A DNA stretch of 34,308 nucleotides from Acidimicrobiia bacterium (GTDB lineage Bacteria; Actinomycetota; Acidimicrobiia; Spongiisociales; UBA5794), in the NCBI GenBank assembly GCA_024762335.1, contig JANTHO010000025.1:1-34308 (forward strand), in the 5' to 3' direction. The notes under the pieces are model-generated. The model saw only the letters and a list, made by a program, of their open reading frames with translations, did not search any database and was not told where the DNA came from. Every line of letters starts with the position of its first letter. The stretch's first letter is position 1. The position numbers and the translations under genes were made by a program. This document shows, one piece after another, positions 14,921 to 22,644 of this stretch.

Positions 14921-15799
14921 TCATCCCCGGGACATCGACGGTCGATCGACCGTACCGAGCCACCGTACCGTGCGGTGCGCACGGCGGGCGTACAACTCGA
15001 CGATCACGATCGCCACGGCGCCGATCATCACGAGCGTTGATGTGATGGCCGCCGCCGCACCGGTAGCTGCCGGTGTCGCCGATGTGAAGTTGAACGCCGT
15101 GTGCCACGCGGCGACGAGGAGCACACTTCCGCCGGACCCACGGAACAGCCAGGTGAGTACGAACGATCCTGCCGTCAGACCGATGGCCCACCCGATGATC
15201 TCGGTCGTCGTGAACGCTTTGAACGAATCCATCAGGAAGAAGAGCGGCAGATGCCAAGGGGCCCACATCATCGTCACGATCAGCGAAGTCGCAACGAGCG
15301 AGCGGTGGTCGATCAGGCGCTGAACCGCGAAGCCGCGCCATCCAGCCTCCTCGCCGATCCCGTTGCAGACGAACACGATCGCGATCGTCGCCACCGCTCC
15401 AAGCGCGACGGACACGCCGTTGTACGCCGTCAGATCGGCGGCGATGATCCCGTCCGAAGAGATCACGATCCCGACGGCTCCCGCGCCGAGGATGATCGGT
15501 ACCGAGAGCCACCACCACCCGACGCGCCAGGCGATGATCGACGACCAGAGTCGTTTCAACCCGCCACGTCCCCCAATCATCCAGGTCACGATGAACGCGG
15601 CCACGGCCGGACCCATCAGACCTGGGATCTGGGTGGGCCATCCAACACCCTGACGGACCGTGGTTCCCGAGACGGCGAACGGCACCCACCACGCCCAGGA
15701 GATCAGGTAGGCCAACGTGACGAAGGCGGCGAGCGGATGGCGAGCGACCGCCCGACGAGCGGTGGAGGTTGCCGGGGTTCCGGCGTCTGCGATGACCAT
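14921..15799 (-). CDS. CPBP-family intramembrane metalloprotease (CAAX-protease/Abi type)
   Basis: A 292-residue polytopic membrane protein. The three CPBP catalytic motifs are intact: EEAGWRGF (E150, E151, R155), a His in WAPWHLPLFF (H183), and AAWHTAFNF (H233, N237). About eight hydrophobic segments surround them. Members cleave prenylated or other membrane-embedded peptides and are found in bacteriocin immunity or signalling; the target here cannot be inferred. The ATG at 15799 has a GAGGAT site nearby. The gene is divergent from a tetR gene with an AT-rich palindrome between, and the GNAT gene follows at 13 nt. Confidence 0.9.
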   Translation of the reverse strand: MVIADAGTPATSTARRAVARHPLAAFVTLAYLISWAWWVPFAVSGTTVRQGVGWPTQIPGLMGPAVAAFIVTWMIGGRGGLKRLWSSIIAWRVGWWWLSVPIILGAGAVGIVISSDGIIAADLTAYNGVSVALGAVATIAIVFVCNGIGEEAGWRGFAVQRLIDHRSLVATSLIVTMMWAPWHLPLFFLMDSFKAFTTTEIIGWAIGLTAGSFVLTWLFRGSGGSVLLVAAWHTAFNFTSATPAATGAAAAITSTLVMIGAVAIVIVELYARRAHRTVRWLGTVDRPSMSRG

Positions 15800-15811
15800 G
15801 TCACATCCTCT

Positions 15812-15828
15812 ATATAGTTATACTATAT
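15812..15828. promoter_or_regulatory. Palindromic operator between tetR and the CPBP protease gene
   Basis: Perfect arms atatagt (15812-15818) and actatat (15822-15828) flank a 3-nt spacer. This 20-base A/T block stands out in a GC-rich window. It includes -10-like TATACT (15819-15824, plus) and TATAGT (15827-15822, minus). A dimeric TetR protein bound here would block both directions. Confidence 0.65.
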
Positions 15829-15861
15829 TATGGCGAAACGACACCGATTTCAAGGGGCATC

Positions 15862-16533
15862 ATGCCGAGGAAACCACCACAGCGGCCCCGACGGAAGGTC
15901 GGTCGCCCTGCCGGTGCCGAGAGCTTGAGGGGCACGCTGGTGGACACCGCCCTGGCGCTTCTCGAAGAGACCGGCGACCCTGCAACGATCTCGATTCAGG
16001 CCATCGTCGACGCGGCGGCGTGCACACCACCGTCGCTCTACCACTACTGGCCGAGCCGTGACGCGTTGCTACGCGAGGCAAGCGCCAGGGGGTGGGCCGA
16101 GTTCCAGGCCGCACAGGCCGCCGCCGCCGGCACCTCCGCTGATCCGCTGGAACGAATCGAGCGCCGCGGCGACGCCTACCTGGCGTTCGCCCTCACCCGT
16201 CCGTCGCTGTTCCGCGTCCTCTTCCTGGAACGACGCACGCCCGGCGCCACCGACGCCGATCCCGACCATCCCGGCGCGGCGCTCGCGAACCTGATCACCG
16301 ACGTCGCCGAAGCGATGGACGCCCGACTGCTTCGCCCGGCCGACCCAACGACCATTGCCCTCGTTCTCTGGAGTGCCGTCCACGGGCTTGCGTCCCTGTG
16401 GGCCTCGAGTCCCACGCTCCCCCACGATCTCGCCTGGATGACCGCCCGAATCCAACAGCAGGCTCTCATCGACGGCTTGACGACGGAGCCGACGGGCGCG
16501 ACCAACAACGACCAGCCGGCCAACCGCCGCTGA
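15862..16533 (+). CDS. TetR-family transcriptional regulator
   Basis: A 223-residue protein with an N-terminal TetR helix-turn-helix: GTLVDTALALLEETGDPATISIQAIVDAAACTPPSLYHYWPSRDALL (about residues 24-72), including the typical SLYHYWPSRDALL recognition part. The C-terminal region (LERIERRGDAYLAFALTRPSLFRVLF, then ALVLWSAVHGLASLWASS) matches the WHG-type ligand/dimer domain. The ATG at 15862 has AAGGGG 5 nt upstream. The palindrome at 15812-15828 is the likely target, implying autoregulation and control of the divergent protease-GNAT pair. A basic, Pro/Arg-rich N-terminal extension of about 17 residues precedes the fold. Confidence 0.9.
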   Translation: MPRKPPQRPRRKVGRPAGAESLRGTLVDTALALLEETGDPATISIQAIVDAAACTPPSLYHYWPSRDALLREASARGWAEFQAAQAAAAGTSADPLERIERRGDAYLAFALTRPSLFRVLFLERRTPGATDADPDHPGAALANLITDVAEAMDARLLRPADPTTIALVLWSAVHGLASLWASSPTLPHDLAWMTARIQQQALIDGLTTEPTGATNNDQPANRR

Positions 16534-16549
16534 CGGTTCGGCCGCTCGG

Positions 16550-16850
16550 TCACCCAACCGTGATCGGCTGCCGTTCGGTTCGTCCGAGCGCCGCCGGCTG
16601 CCTCGCAGCACGAAACAGGAGCCATAGGGCAAATCCACCGACGATCTCCCTGGTCGGATCGGAGACCTCGAGCGCCCTGACGATCGCAGCCACCGACGAG
16701 GCACATCGCTTCGCTCGCCATGATCGTGCCGACGTCACCAAGATCCGCGGCCTCGACCCGGATCCCATCGGGACCGTGGGTGACGGCCGTCGCCCGGGCC
16801 AGGTTCATGAGACCACGCTTGGAAACGCCGCACGCGGCCGTGGCGGGTTC
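16550..16850 (-). pseudogene. Short-chain dehydrogenase remnant, frameshifted
   Basis: On the minus strand one frame (about 16850 to 16685) reads ACGVSKRGLMNLARATAVTHGPDGIRV, the active-site-lysine helix and next strand of an SDR, continuing with GDVGTIMASEAM. Near 16690-16700 the homology moves to another frame, SVAAIVRALEVSDPTREIVGG, ending at 16550 with a C-terminal part typical of SDRs. The N-terminal Rossmann half is missing; the region abuts the stop of the CGNR gene at 16873. It is therefore a 5'-truncated, frameshifted gene remnant. Confidence 0.6.
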
Positions 16851-16872
16851 GGAACGACAACTGGTTGAGTTG

Positions 16873-17400
16873 TCATCGTGTCTCCCGACGGTGGTCCGCC
16901 GGAGTGGCCTGTCGATGGGCAGCCCGCCAGCGTGCAACGCGGGCTCTGCTGTGACATTGCGGGGAGCAGTAGGAGCGGGTCGCAGACGGAGAGGTGTCGA
17001 CGAAGACGTCGGCACATGCGTGAGCAGCACAGGTGCCGAACCGGTTCGAACCGTTGCCGACAACGAAATCCGTGAGCGCAGCGACCGTCGCCGCTGCCAG
17101 ACGATCCACCTGCTCGGGACGCATCCACACCAGCCGTCCGTCGGACGCCAGGCGGTGCGCGAGCCGCTGCTCGTCGATGAGGTGGTTCAACCGGTCGGGC
17201 GCCGATACTGGATCGCTGAACACGCCGTACATCTCATTGGCGAGCGCAATGCATGCGGAGGTGCCGGCCGCGAAGGGCCCAAGCGCGTCGAGCACCGGGT
17301 AGGGATCGTCGGCCTCCCCGGCGATGCGGCGTGTTTCGTCGGCGTACTCGTTGACGAACTCGACGATGACGGAGATCGGCATTGTGTCGACAGGGATCAT
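16873..17400 (-). CDS. CGNR zinc-finger family regulator (ABATE domain), variant finger
   Basis: A 175-residue protein with an N-terminal ABATE-type region (VIVEFVNEYADETRR, then DRLNHLIDEQRLAHRL) and a C-terminal zinc finger. The first Cys pair is CAAHAC, then FVDTSPSATRSYCSPQC. The CGNR motif that names the family reads CHSR, and the second pair has only three residues between the cysteines. These proteins are usually local transcription regulators. The ATG at 17400 is preferred because TACGGT ends 8 nt upstream; the frame is open to 17499 but would overlap the divergent gene at 17486. It ends next to the SDR remnant. Confidence 0.8.
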   Translation of the reverse strand: MIPVDTMPISVIVEFVNEYADETRRIAGEADDPYPVLDALGPFAAGTSACIALANEMYGVFSDPVSAPDRLNHLIDEQRLAHRLASDGRLVWMRPEQVDRLAAATVAALTDFVVGNGSNRFGTCAAHACADVFVDTSPSATRSYCSPQCHSRARVARWRAAHRQATPADHRRETR

Positions 17401-17408
17401 CACGAGCA

Positions 17409-17454
17409 ACCGTAACAGGCTGATGTCGATTTGCCCGTTACGACTGACTATGGT
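17409..17454. promoter_or_regulatory. Divergent promoter region, CGNR gene / ABM-like gene
   Basis: Minus strand TACGGT at 17414-17409 ends 8 nt before the CGNR ATG. Plus strand TATGGT at 17449-17454 is a plausible -10 for the ABM-like gene, whose GTG at 17486 follows AGGAAAGGA. Confidence 0.4.
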
Positions 17455-17485
17455 GGCCCCGACCCGCTCAGGAAAGGACCCCAGC

Positions 17486-17788
17486 GTGATAGCTCGCATC
17501 TGGAAGGGCGAAGTACCCCTCGAACGGTCAGACGAGTACCTCGAGCGGATGCGGGCCGTGGCAATCCCCGATTACCGGTCGACCGAGGGGAACCGTGGCG
17601 CCTTCGCTCTCCGGCACGTGCACGACGATCGCGCCGAGTTCTTGATGTTGACGTTCTGGGATTCCGAGGAGTCCATCAAGGCGTTCGCCGGTGACGATGT
17701 CACCGCGGCGAAATACTACGACTTCGACGCCGATGTCCTCCTCGAGATGGTGCCCCACGTCGACCACTACGAGCTCTACAACGAGTAG
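17486..17788 (+). CDS. Antibiotic biosynthesis monooxygenase-like (ABM fold) small protein
   Basis: A 100-residue protein, MIARIWKGEVPLERSDEYLERM and onwards, with the pattern of the dimeric alpha/beta barrel (ABM) family: an opening strand with RIWKG, a helix, AFALRHVHDDRAEFLMLTFWDSEESIKAF and a His-rich end (VDHYELY). The family includes heme-degrading and cofactor-free monooxygenases as well as many uncharacterised members; no specific function can be assigned. The GTG start is set by AGGAAAGGA 6-8 nt upstream. It is divergent from the CGNR-type regulator, which may control it. Confidence 0.75.
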   Translation: MIARIWKGEVPLERSDEYLERMRAVAIPDYRSTEGNRGAFALRHVHDDRAEFLMLTFWDSEESIKAFAGDDVTAAKYYDFDADVLLEMVPHVDHYELYNE

Positions 17789-17868
17789 CCGCACCCCGCC
17801 GACGGGCGACGCGACTGCCGACGAGCCCATACAACATACTCACCTCGGCGTGAGGCGATCAGCAGCAA

Positions 17869-18345
17869 TCAACCGCCTGAGCCGGACAATGGTTCCAAGA
17901 TCACAACGGCGGTCTCAGCGGACCGGAGTGCCGCGTAGCCGTCCAGGTTCATGTCGATTTCGCGCCACCGCTCCCACAGCCGCGAGCGCTCCTCCCCCTC
18001 TGCCGCCCGCCCTCTCACCCCGCGTCTCCCGTCTGTGAGATCGACGACGGCTTCCGGATGCGCCTGAAGGTTGAGCCACCAGGCAGGCTCGGCGTCGGCC
18101 CAGCCGTTCATCGCCATCGTGACCAGGTTCGGGCCGTCATCGAAGTAGCCGAGGATGACGCTCCGCTCCTGTCCGCTCCGACGCCCGGTTGTCGTGAGGC
18201 GCATCATGCCCCACCTGTTGGCCTTTGCTCTCCTCAATCCAACTCGGCCGCCGGTGACGCGGTAGAGGCCACGGTGCGTGGACCAGGCGAGACGCACGAA
18301 CCACCTCGGGGGAAGCCATGCTCGCTTCTTGCGTGCCTCCGACAT
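17869..18345 (-). CDS. Nitroreductase/quinone reductase family deazaflavin-dependent oxidoreductase
   Basis: A 158-residue protein of the Ddn-like family, split-barrel enzymes that use F420H2 and are largely actinobacterial. The signature LTTTGRRSGQERSVILGYF, then VTMAMNGWADAEPAWWLNLQAHPEAVVDL, matches the family closely. It starts MSEARKKRAWLPP with a basic N-terminus; GAGGAGGA lies just upstream of the ATG at 18345. The physiological substrate is unknown. Its presence implies that the organism makes F420. Confidence 0.9.
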   Translation of the reverse strand: MSEARKKRAWLPPRWFVRLAWSTHRGLYRVTGGRVGLRRAKANRWGMMRLTTTGRRSGQERSVILGYFDDGPNLVTMAMNGWADAEPAWWLNLQAHPEAVVDLTDGRRGVRGRAAEGEERSRLWERWREIDMNLDGYAALRSAETAVVILEPLSGSGG

Positions 18346-18589
18346 TGGTCCTCCTCACGGTCCCGGCCCGGCAACACTAGCCCCCACACCATGGGGGTCC
18401 CTTTCTCCTCCGCTCACCAGCGAGGCCGGTCCGCTGCGAGGCCAAGGGATCTCCGTCAACGCTTGGGGAGAGCGATCGAGAGCCTTGCGCCACCGCTCTT
18501 CATGTTCTCCGCGGACACAACACCACCGTGGGCAGTGCCGGCGTACCCAGCTCGGCATCGACGCACCCGGACGTCCTGCCCCGCCGGCG

Positions 18590-18834
18590 GCCGGGGCCGA
18601 CGCTCCCGGTGGCCCGGCCGGACCCGGCGGCCAGGGTGGGATCGGTGGACCGCCCGACCAGGCGAACGTCCTCGTCGATCGTTTCATGGCCAACGAGACC
18701 TTCTCCAGCCTCTGTGACCAGAAGACGGCCGAACTGTTCTGAGTTCATCGGCAAGCGATCTTGTGAGCAGTGACGACGTCGCGTCCGATGCCGCGGCGAT
18801 TGCCGAATACATCAACAGCACGCTTGCGTCGTGA
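18590..18834 (+). pseudogene. C-terminal remnant of a CotH-like protein, frameshifted
   Basis: A Gly/Pro-rich linker in one frame leads to ANVLVDRFMANETFSSLC and stops at about 18741 (TGA in ctgttctga). The next frame continues SASDLVSSDDVASDAAAIAE and ends at a stop at 18832-18834. The two pieces together resemble the end of CotH-type kinase proteins, which often have a Gly-rich loop and a final helical region. No upstream part of such a gene is visible in 18360-18590. The family assignment is from memory of the pattern and is uncertain. Confidence 0.4.
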
Positions 18835-18976
18835 GAGCAATCAACCGCCTTGTCACCGACGTTCTGCTCGATCTCCCCATGAGCCGTGCGGGCATGAACT
18901 CCCAACGGACCCGCGGAGGAAAGAGTCTCTGCCCTGGTGCCGGGCTAGGATGACGGTCGGATCAGGGAGGTCTGCC

Positions 18977-19813
18977 GTGAAGCGGCTGGTGGTCACCGGG
19001 GGAAGCGGCAAGGCCGGCAGGGCGACGGTCGCGGATCTCGTCGAACACGGCTATGACGTCACATCGGTCGATGTCGCTGCGTCGCTCCATCCCGACGACC
19101 CGACGCTCGTCGCTGATCTGACCGACCTGGGACAGACGATCGAGTCGCTGCGGGGCGCCGACGCCGTGGTGCATCTCGCGGCCATCCCTGCACCCAACGT
19201 GGTTCCCGACGGTGAGACATTTCGCATCAACATGATGTCCACCTACAACGTGTTCTCCGCAGCCGCGCAACTCGGTCTCGAACGGGTGGTGTGGGCATCG
19301 TCCGAGACGCTCATCGGCATCCCCTTTGAGCGAGAGCAGCCTCGGTACGCGCCGATCGACGAGAACCATCCCCGATTGCCCGAGTTCCACTATGCGCTGT
19401 CGAAGCTCGCCGGTGAAGTCATCGCCGAACAGTTCGCCAGGTGGTCGGGTATCCCGTTTGTGGCGCTTCGGATCTCCAACATCATGGAGGAGTGGGAGTA
19501 CGAGGCTCGGTTCCCCGGCTTCTGGGACGACCCGACCATCCGTGCCTGGAACCTCTGGGGCTACGTCGATGCACGCGATGTCGCCCAGGCGGCCCGGTTG
19601 TCGCTGACAGCCGCCGTCGCCGGGGCAGAGGCGTTCCTCGTCGCGGCGTCGGACACGTGCATGAAGCGGGACAGTCTCGACCTCATGGCCGAGGTGTACC
19701 CGGACGTGCCCATCCACGGCAACGTTGCCGGCCGGCAGACCCTGCTATCGATCGACAAAGCCCGCCGGATTCTCGGCTACGAACCACAGCACTCCTGGCA
19801 AACGTACGTCTAG
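18977..19813 (+). CDS. NAD(P)-dependent epimerase/dehydratase family protein
   Basis: A 278-residue extended SDR. The Rossmann nucleotide site is VTGGSGKAGRATV (residues 6-18), followed by VDVA, LRGADAVVHLAAIPAP and the active-site pair Y139 and K143 in HYALSKLAGE. The SSET element near 108-111 supplies the Ser/Thr. The substrate is likely a nucleotide sugar or similar compound, but the C-terminal half gives no specific clue. The GTG at 18977 is supported by AGGGAGG 6 nt upstream; TAGGAT at about 18947 could be the -10. It is followed directly by repeat array B. Confidence 0.88.
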   Translation: MKRLVVTGGSGKAGRATVADLVEHGYDVTSVDVAASLHPDDPTLVADLTDLGQTIESLRGADAVVHLAAIPAPNVVPDGETFRINMMSTYNVFSAAAQLGLERVVWASSETLIGIPFEREQPRYAPIDENHPRLPEFHYALSKLAGEVIAEQFARWSGIPFVALRISNIMEEWEYEARFPGFWDDPTIRAWNLWGYVDARDVAQAARLSLTAAVAGAEAFLVAASDTCMKRDSLDLMAEVYPDVPIHGNVAGRQTLLSIDKARRILGYEPQHSWQTYV

Positions 19814-19929
19814 CACTCGCCTCCAGACCTGAACCCACGGTGTCTCTGAGGCACCGGACCGGTTCCCATTCTCCCCCACCGTCGAGCCTGAACCCACGGA
19901 CTCTCTGAGCCACTCGACCGGTTCCCATT

Positions 19930-20091
19930 CTCCCCCACCGCCGAGGTGGGGGAGATGCCCGGAGGGCAGAGGGGGCCGCCCGGAGGCAGGAAAACCGGAC
20001 GGAACCGGGCTCCAGCTGCGGTCAGCCAGGATGCCCCCTCTGCGATCGAGCACCGGCTCGATCGCGTCTCCCCCACTGGCGTGGTGGAGAC
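19930..20091. repeat. Nested-hairpin repeat unit R1, copy B
   Basis: IR1 lies at 19930-19954, IR2 arms at 19966-19976 and 20033-20043, IR3 at 20042-20065 and IR4 at 20066-20091. All arms are identical to copy A, but the IR3 loop is ACCG instead of AACA and the sequence between the IR2 arms has drifted. Confidence 0.85.
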
Positions 20092-20128
20092 GAAGAACCG
20101 TCCATGCCCCACCATTTCTGTGCACCAC

Positions 20129-20322
20129 CGCATCGGCAGAAACAGCGATAGGGAGCGAGATTCCGCTCAGCCAACGACAAGAGTCCGTGGATCCAGACTG
20201 GCGTGGTGGAGACGAAGAACCGTCCACCTTCTCACCTCTTCCTGCGAACCTCGGCATCGACCGAAACGTGGACAGGGAAAGGGATTCCGCTCATTGGTCG
20301 GCGAGACACCGTGGATTCAGGC
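20129..20322. repeat. Repeat module R4, two copies in array B
   Basis: The first copy (20129-20227) matches copy A closely, including AGATTCCGCTCAGCCAACGA and the ACGAAGAACCGTCCA tail. The second (20252-20322) resembles the copies in array C: ACAGGGAAAGGGATTCCGCT, then GGCGAGACACCGTGGATTC. Confidence 0.75.
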
Positions 20323-20439
20323 CAGAGCAGGGTTCCATGCGCCACGTTCGGGGACGGAGGCGCTGGCAGGTCCGTAGCGGGTGTCAACGCGTTGAGGTTG
20401 CCGCTCGTGCGCCCAGCCAGTCGGCCGCCTGTCTTCCCG

Positions 20440-21513
20440 TCAGGGGGCCAGGGCGGCGACGGGAACCGCGATCTCTTCTGCGCTGGTCGATTCGAGTGCC
20501 GGCAGAGACAGCTCGAAGGTGCTGATGCCGTTCTCGTAGGTATACGCGAGGTCCCCGCCCATCAGTTGAGCGAGGTGACGTGAGACGCTGAGGCCGAGGC
20601 CCACCGAACCGGAGACGGGAGTATCGGTGTGCCCCTGCCGATACGCCTCGAACACCAGCGGCCGCTCGTCTTCGCGTATGCCTTGCCCGTCGTCACAAAC
20701 ACAAACCGTCGCCCGCCCTTCGCCGGATCGGACGATGACGAAGATCCTTTCGCCGCCGTAGCGAATCGCGTTGGTGAGGAGATTTCGGATGATCTGACGC
20801 ACACGGGTCGGATCGGCGAATGCCTGGGAGGGCTCGACCTCCAAGGTGATGGCGTCTCGTACTTCCTTGGCACACGCACAGCCCCGCACCACGGTTCTGA
20901 CCTGATCCCCGAGATCGATCAGCTCGGGAACAACCGTCAACGTGCCGACGTCCGCCCGTGCTGCCACCAGCAGGTCTTCGATGATGTTCGTGATCTCACG
21001 TCCCTGGTCGCCAACGAGTTCCGCAAGCTCTGCCAGGTCGGCGTCGCCCCGTGCAGACAGCTCGTCTCGCATCTCGTCGGCGAAACCGAGCACGACGGTG
21101 AGCGGAGTCTTCACCTCGTGACTGACGGTCGCAACGAACTCGTCCTTCGAGCGAATCAATGCCTCGAGCTGGTGGTTGGCTTCTCGCAATCCCGCCGTCT
21201 GCTCCTGGAACTTCACGTCGGCCGCTCGCCATGCCGCGTCGACCTTCGCGTATTCGACACCGATCAGGCTTCCGGCGAACCCGAGGACGATCGGGGCGAG
21301 ATCGACGATCCACAGGGCGCTTTGGGATCCGTGAGCGGACCAGACTTCGGCGACGGAGGCGCCGCTCCCGGCCAGCAGCCATGCCACCGCGGGGAACAGC
21401 AGTCCGAACGAGACTCCCCCAATGGTCCACCTGAGAATGAGCGATCTTCGGCGATTCATCTTGTGTTTGACATCGGCCGCCATCGCCCGACGCTTGAGCA
21501 GACTGAGACCCAT
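20440..21513 (-). CDS. Membrane-bound sensor histidine kinase
   Basis: A 357-residue kinase starting MGLSLLKRRAMAADVKHK. Two hydrophobic segments (about 28-49 and 67-88) are joined by a short extracytoplasmic loop, then a coiled coil (AADVKFQEQTAGLREANHQLEALIRSKDEF) leads to the H-box FVATVSHEVKTPLTVVLGF with phospho-acceptor H132. The ATPase domain has RNLLTNAIRYGG (N-box), CDDGQGI (G1) and VGLGLSVSRHLAQLMGG (G2). No response regulator adjoins it, so it is an orphan kinase; the nearest regulator is at 26803 with its own kinase. The short loop suggests sensing in the membrane or cytoplasm. The start is uncertain: the frame is open to 21591. Confidence 0.88.
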   Translation of the reverse strand: MGLSLLKRRAMAADVKHKMNRRRSLILRWTIGGVSFGLLFPAVAWLLAGSGASVAEVWSAHGSQSALWIVDLAPIVLGFAGSLIGVEYAKVDAAWRAADVKFQEQTAGLREANHQLEALIRSKDEFVATVSHEVKTPLTVVLGFADEMRDELSARGDADLAELAELVGDQGREITNIIEDLLVAARADVGTLTVVPELIDLGDQVRTVVRGCACAKEVRDAITLEVEPSQAFADPTRVRQIIRNLLTNAIRYGGERIFVIVRSGEGRATVCVCDDGQGIREDERPLVFEAYRQGHTDTPVSGSVGLGLSVSRHLAQLMGGDLAYTYENGISTFELSLPALESTSAEEIAVPVAALAP

Positions 21514-21661
21514 GTGCCGTAGTTTGGATCGTGATACGAACCGGAATCCTGAGGACCCGAACACGTGACGCGCCACATGGCCTCGGCACATTGCTCGTCA
21601 CGCATGACGACCTGTCGAGACCGCATCGAGACGACCCCAACCAACAGCCTACCCCCAGGAC

Positions 21662-21708
21662 TCTGGCGCCCAAAACGGCGGCGACATGGTGCCGTTCTGG
21701 GCGCCAGA
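21662..21708. other. Long GC-rich inverted repeat
   Basis: Arms of 18 bp, starting tctggcgcccaaaacggc (21662-21679) and matched by 21691-21708 with a single mismatch, enclose an 11-nt loop. It lies between the broken Ig-like gene and the histidine kinase, 149 nt upstream of the kinase start. There is no U-tract on either side. It could be a terminator for the upstream gene or the remains of a small mobile element. Confidence 0.6.
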
Positions 21709-21913
21709 AACCACTTGGGAGATTCATCCAAGCTTCACGGAACTCGCCGACCCCCGGACCCGAGCACAGTCTGCGAGAACGCAGTAGCGACCAACGAGAC
21801 TCCCTCGAAAGCCAGGGGGCAAGAGAGCCCAGATCGCGCCGTATCGTCGGGCCCACGAACGGCAGCGCATCGACGCTGAGACCAGCAGCTATCAACGCAC
21901 CTGCGACAAGAGC

Positions 21914-22390
21914 ATTGGCAGCGACCGTGACGGTCACCACAGCGGTGACGACAGCACCCTCTCCAACCGAAATGGAGTGGCTGGACCGATCCTCACCCGT
22001 CCAGCCAGAATCTGGTTGGTAGAAGACCTCCCCGGCATCTGTTCGAATGACGGTTCCGTGCGCTGCATTGCCAACGGCGACGACAGACAGGACGTCACCG
22101 TCGGGGTCAAAGTCGTTGGCAAGAACGGTGACCTTCTGTCGCCCGAATCGTTCGAAGGACTCTGGTGTCTCGGGCTGTCGGAAGTCACCATACGAGTATC
22201 GACGTGGCTCGTCCCGACCCTCAAGGTCTCCGCCGAACGCGTATCGGTCCACACTGCCGCCCCGCATGCCAACAACCGCACCAATAGCCGGCGTCATCCT
22301 GATGACCGCGTCGACGGTCTCCCAGCACTGGTAGACCAGCGCCGCAACCGCCGACAACCAGGTCGGATCGATGGTGATACCACTCTCCAT
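21914..22390 (-). pseudogene. Ig-like/cadherin-like domain gene, 3' end lost
   Basis: From an ATG at 22390 the frame reads MESGITIDPTWLSAVAALVY, a Gly/Arg-rich stretch, and one bacterial Ig-like (cadherin-like, Big_9 type) domain at 22141-21914: VTVLANDFDPDGDVLSVVAV, AAHGTV, VFYQPDSGWTGED, and VVTAVVTVTV. These domains normally occur in tandem in secreted or surface proteins. After the domain the frame stays open for about 300 codons, through the hairpin at 21662-21708 and into the histidine kinase gene in a different frame, where its sequence is no longer protein-like. The natural stop seems to be lost. No signal peptide is visible. It is probably a fragment of a larger gene. Confidence 0.5.
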
Positions 22391-22644
22391 CTCGGAGGCC
22401 GACCCGAAGCGTCGACCCGAGACGATTGTCGCCGCCGCCGCAGCGTGAAGATCGTTCGACGTCCGGCAGCGATCCTGGGGCTCCTTGCCGCCATGGCGGC
22501 AACCCTGCGATTGGACTTCCCTGCGCGACATCGACGGTACTCGTCATGAACGCTCTCTCGCCGGAGGGCCCCGCAGGGGGTCGCGACATAGTCGACGCCC
22601 TCAAGTGCAGTCCCCCGAACCTCGAGCCGGGGTGAGCTCGCGGT

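Larger units (their letters stand above)
19826..20340. repeat. Intergenic mosaic repeat array B
   Basis: Between the epimerase and the histidine kinase most of the sequence is repeat modules also found in arrays A and C. Two tandem copies of a roughly 65-nt module containing CCTGAACCCACGG, a GAGGCACCGG or GAGCCACTCG segment and CGGTTCCCATTCTCCCCCACC (19830 and 19890) lead into the full R1 unit (19930-20091), then two R4 copies (20129-20227 and 20252-20322). ACGAAGAACCGTCCA occurs at about 20090 and 20211. The remaining part, 20341-20439, shows no feature. Confidence 0.85.

Noticed and set aside
20996-21900. The C-terminal 300 codons of the Ig-like frame as real protein
   Set aside because: The composition changes abruptly after the domain and it overlaps a well supported histidine kinase in another frame.
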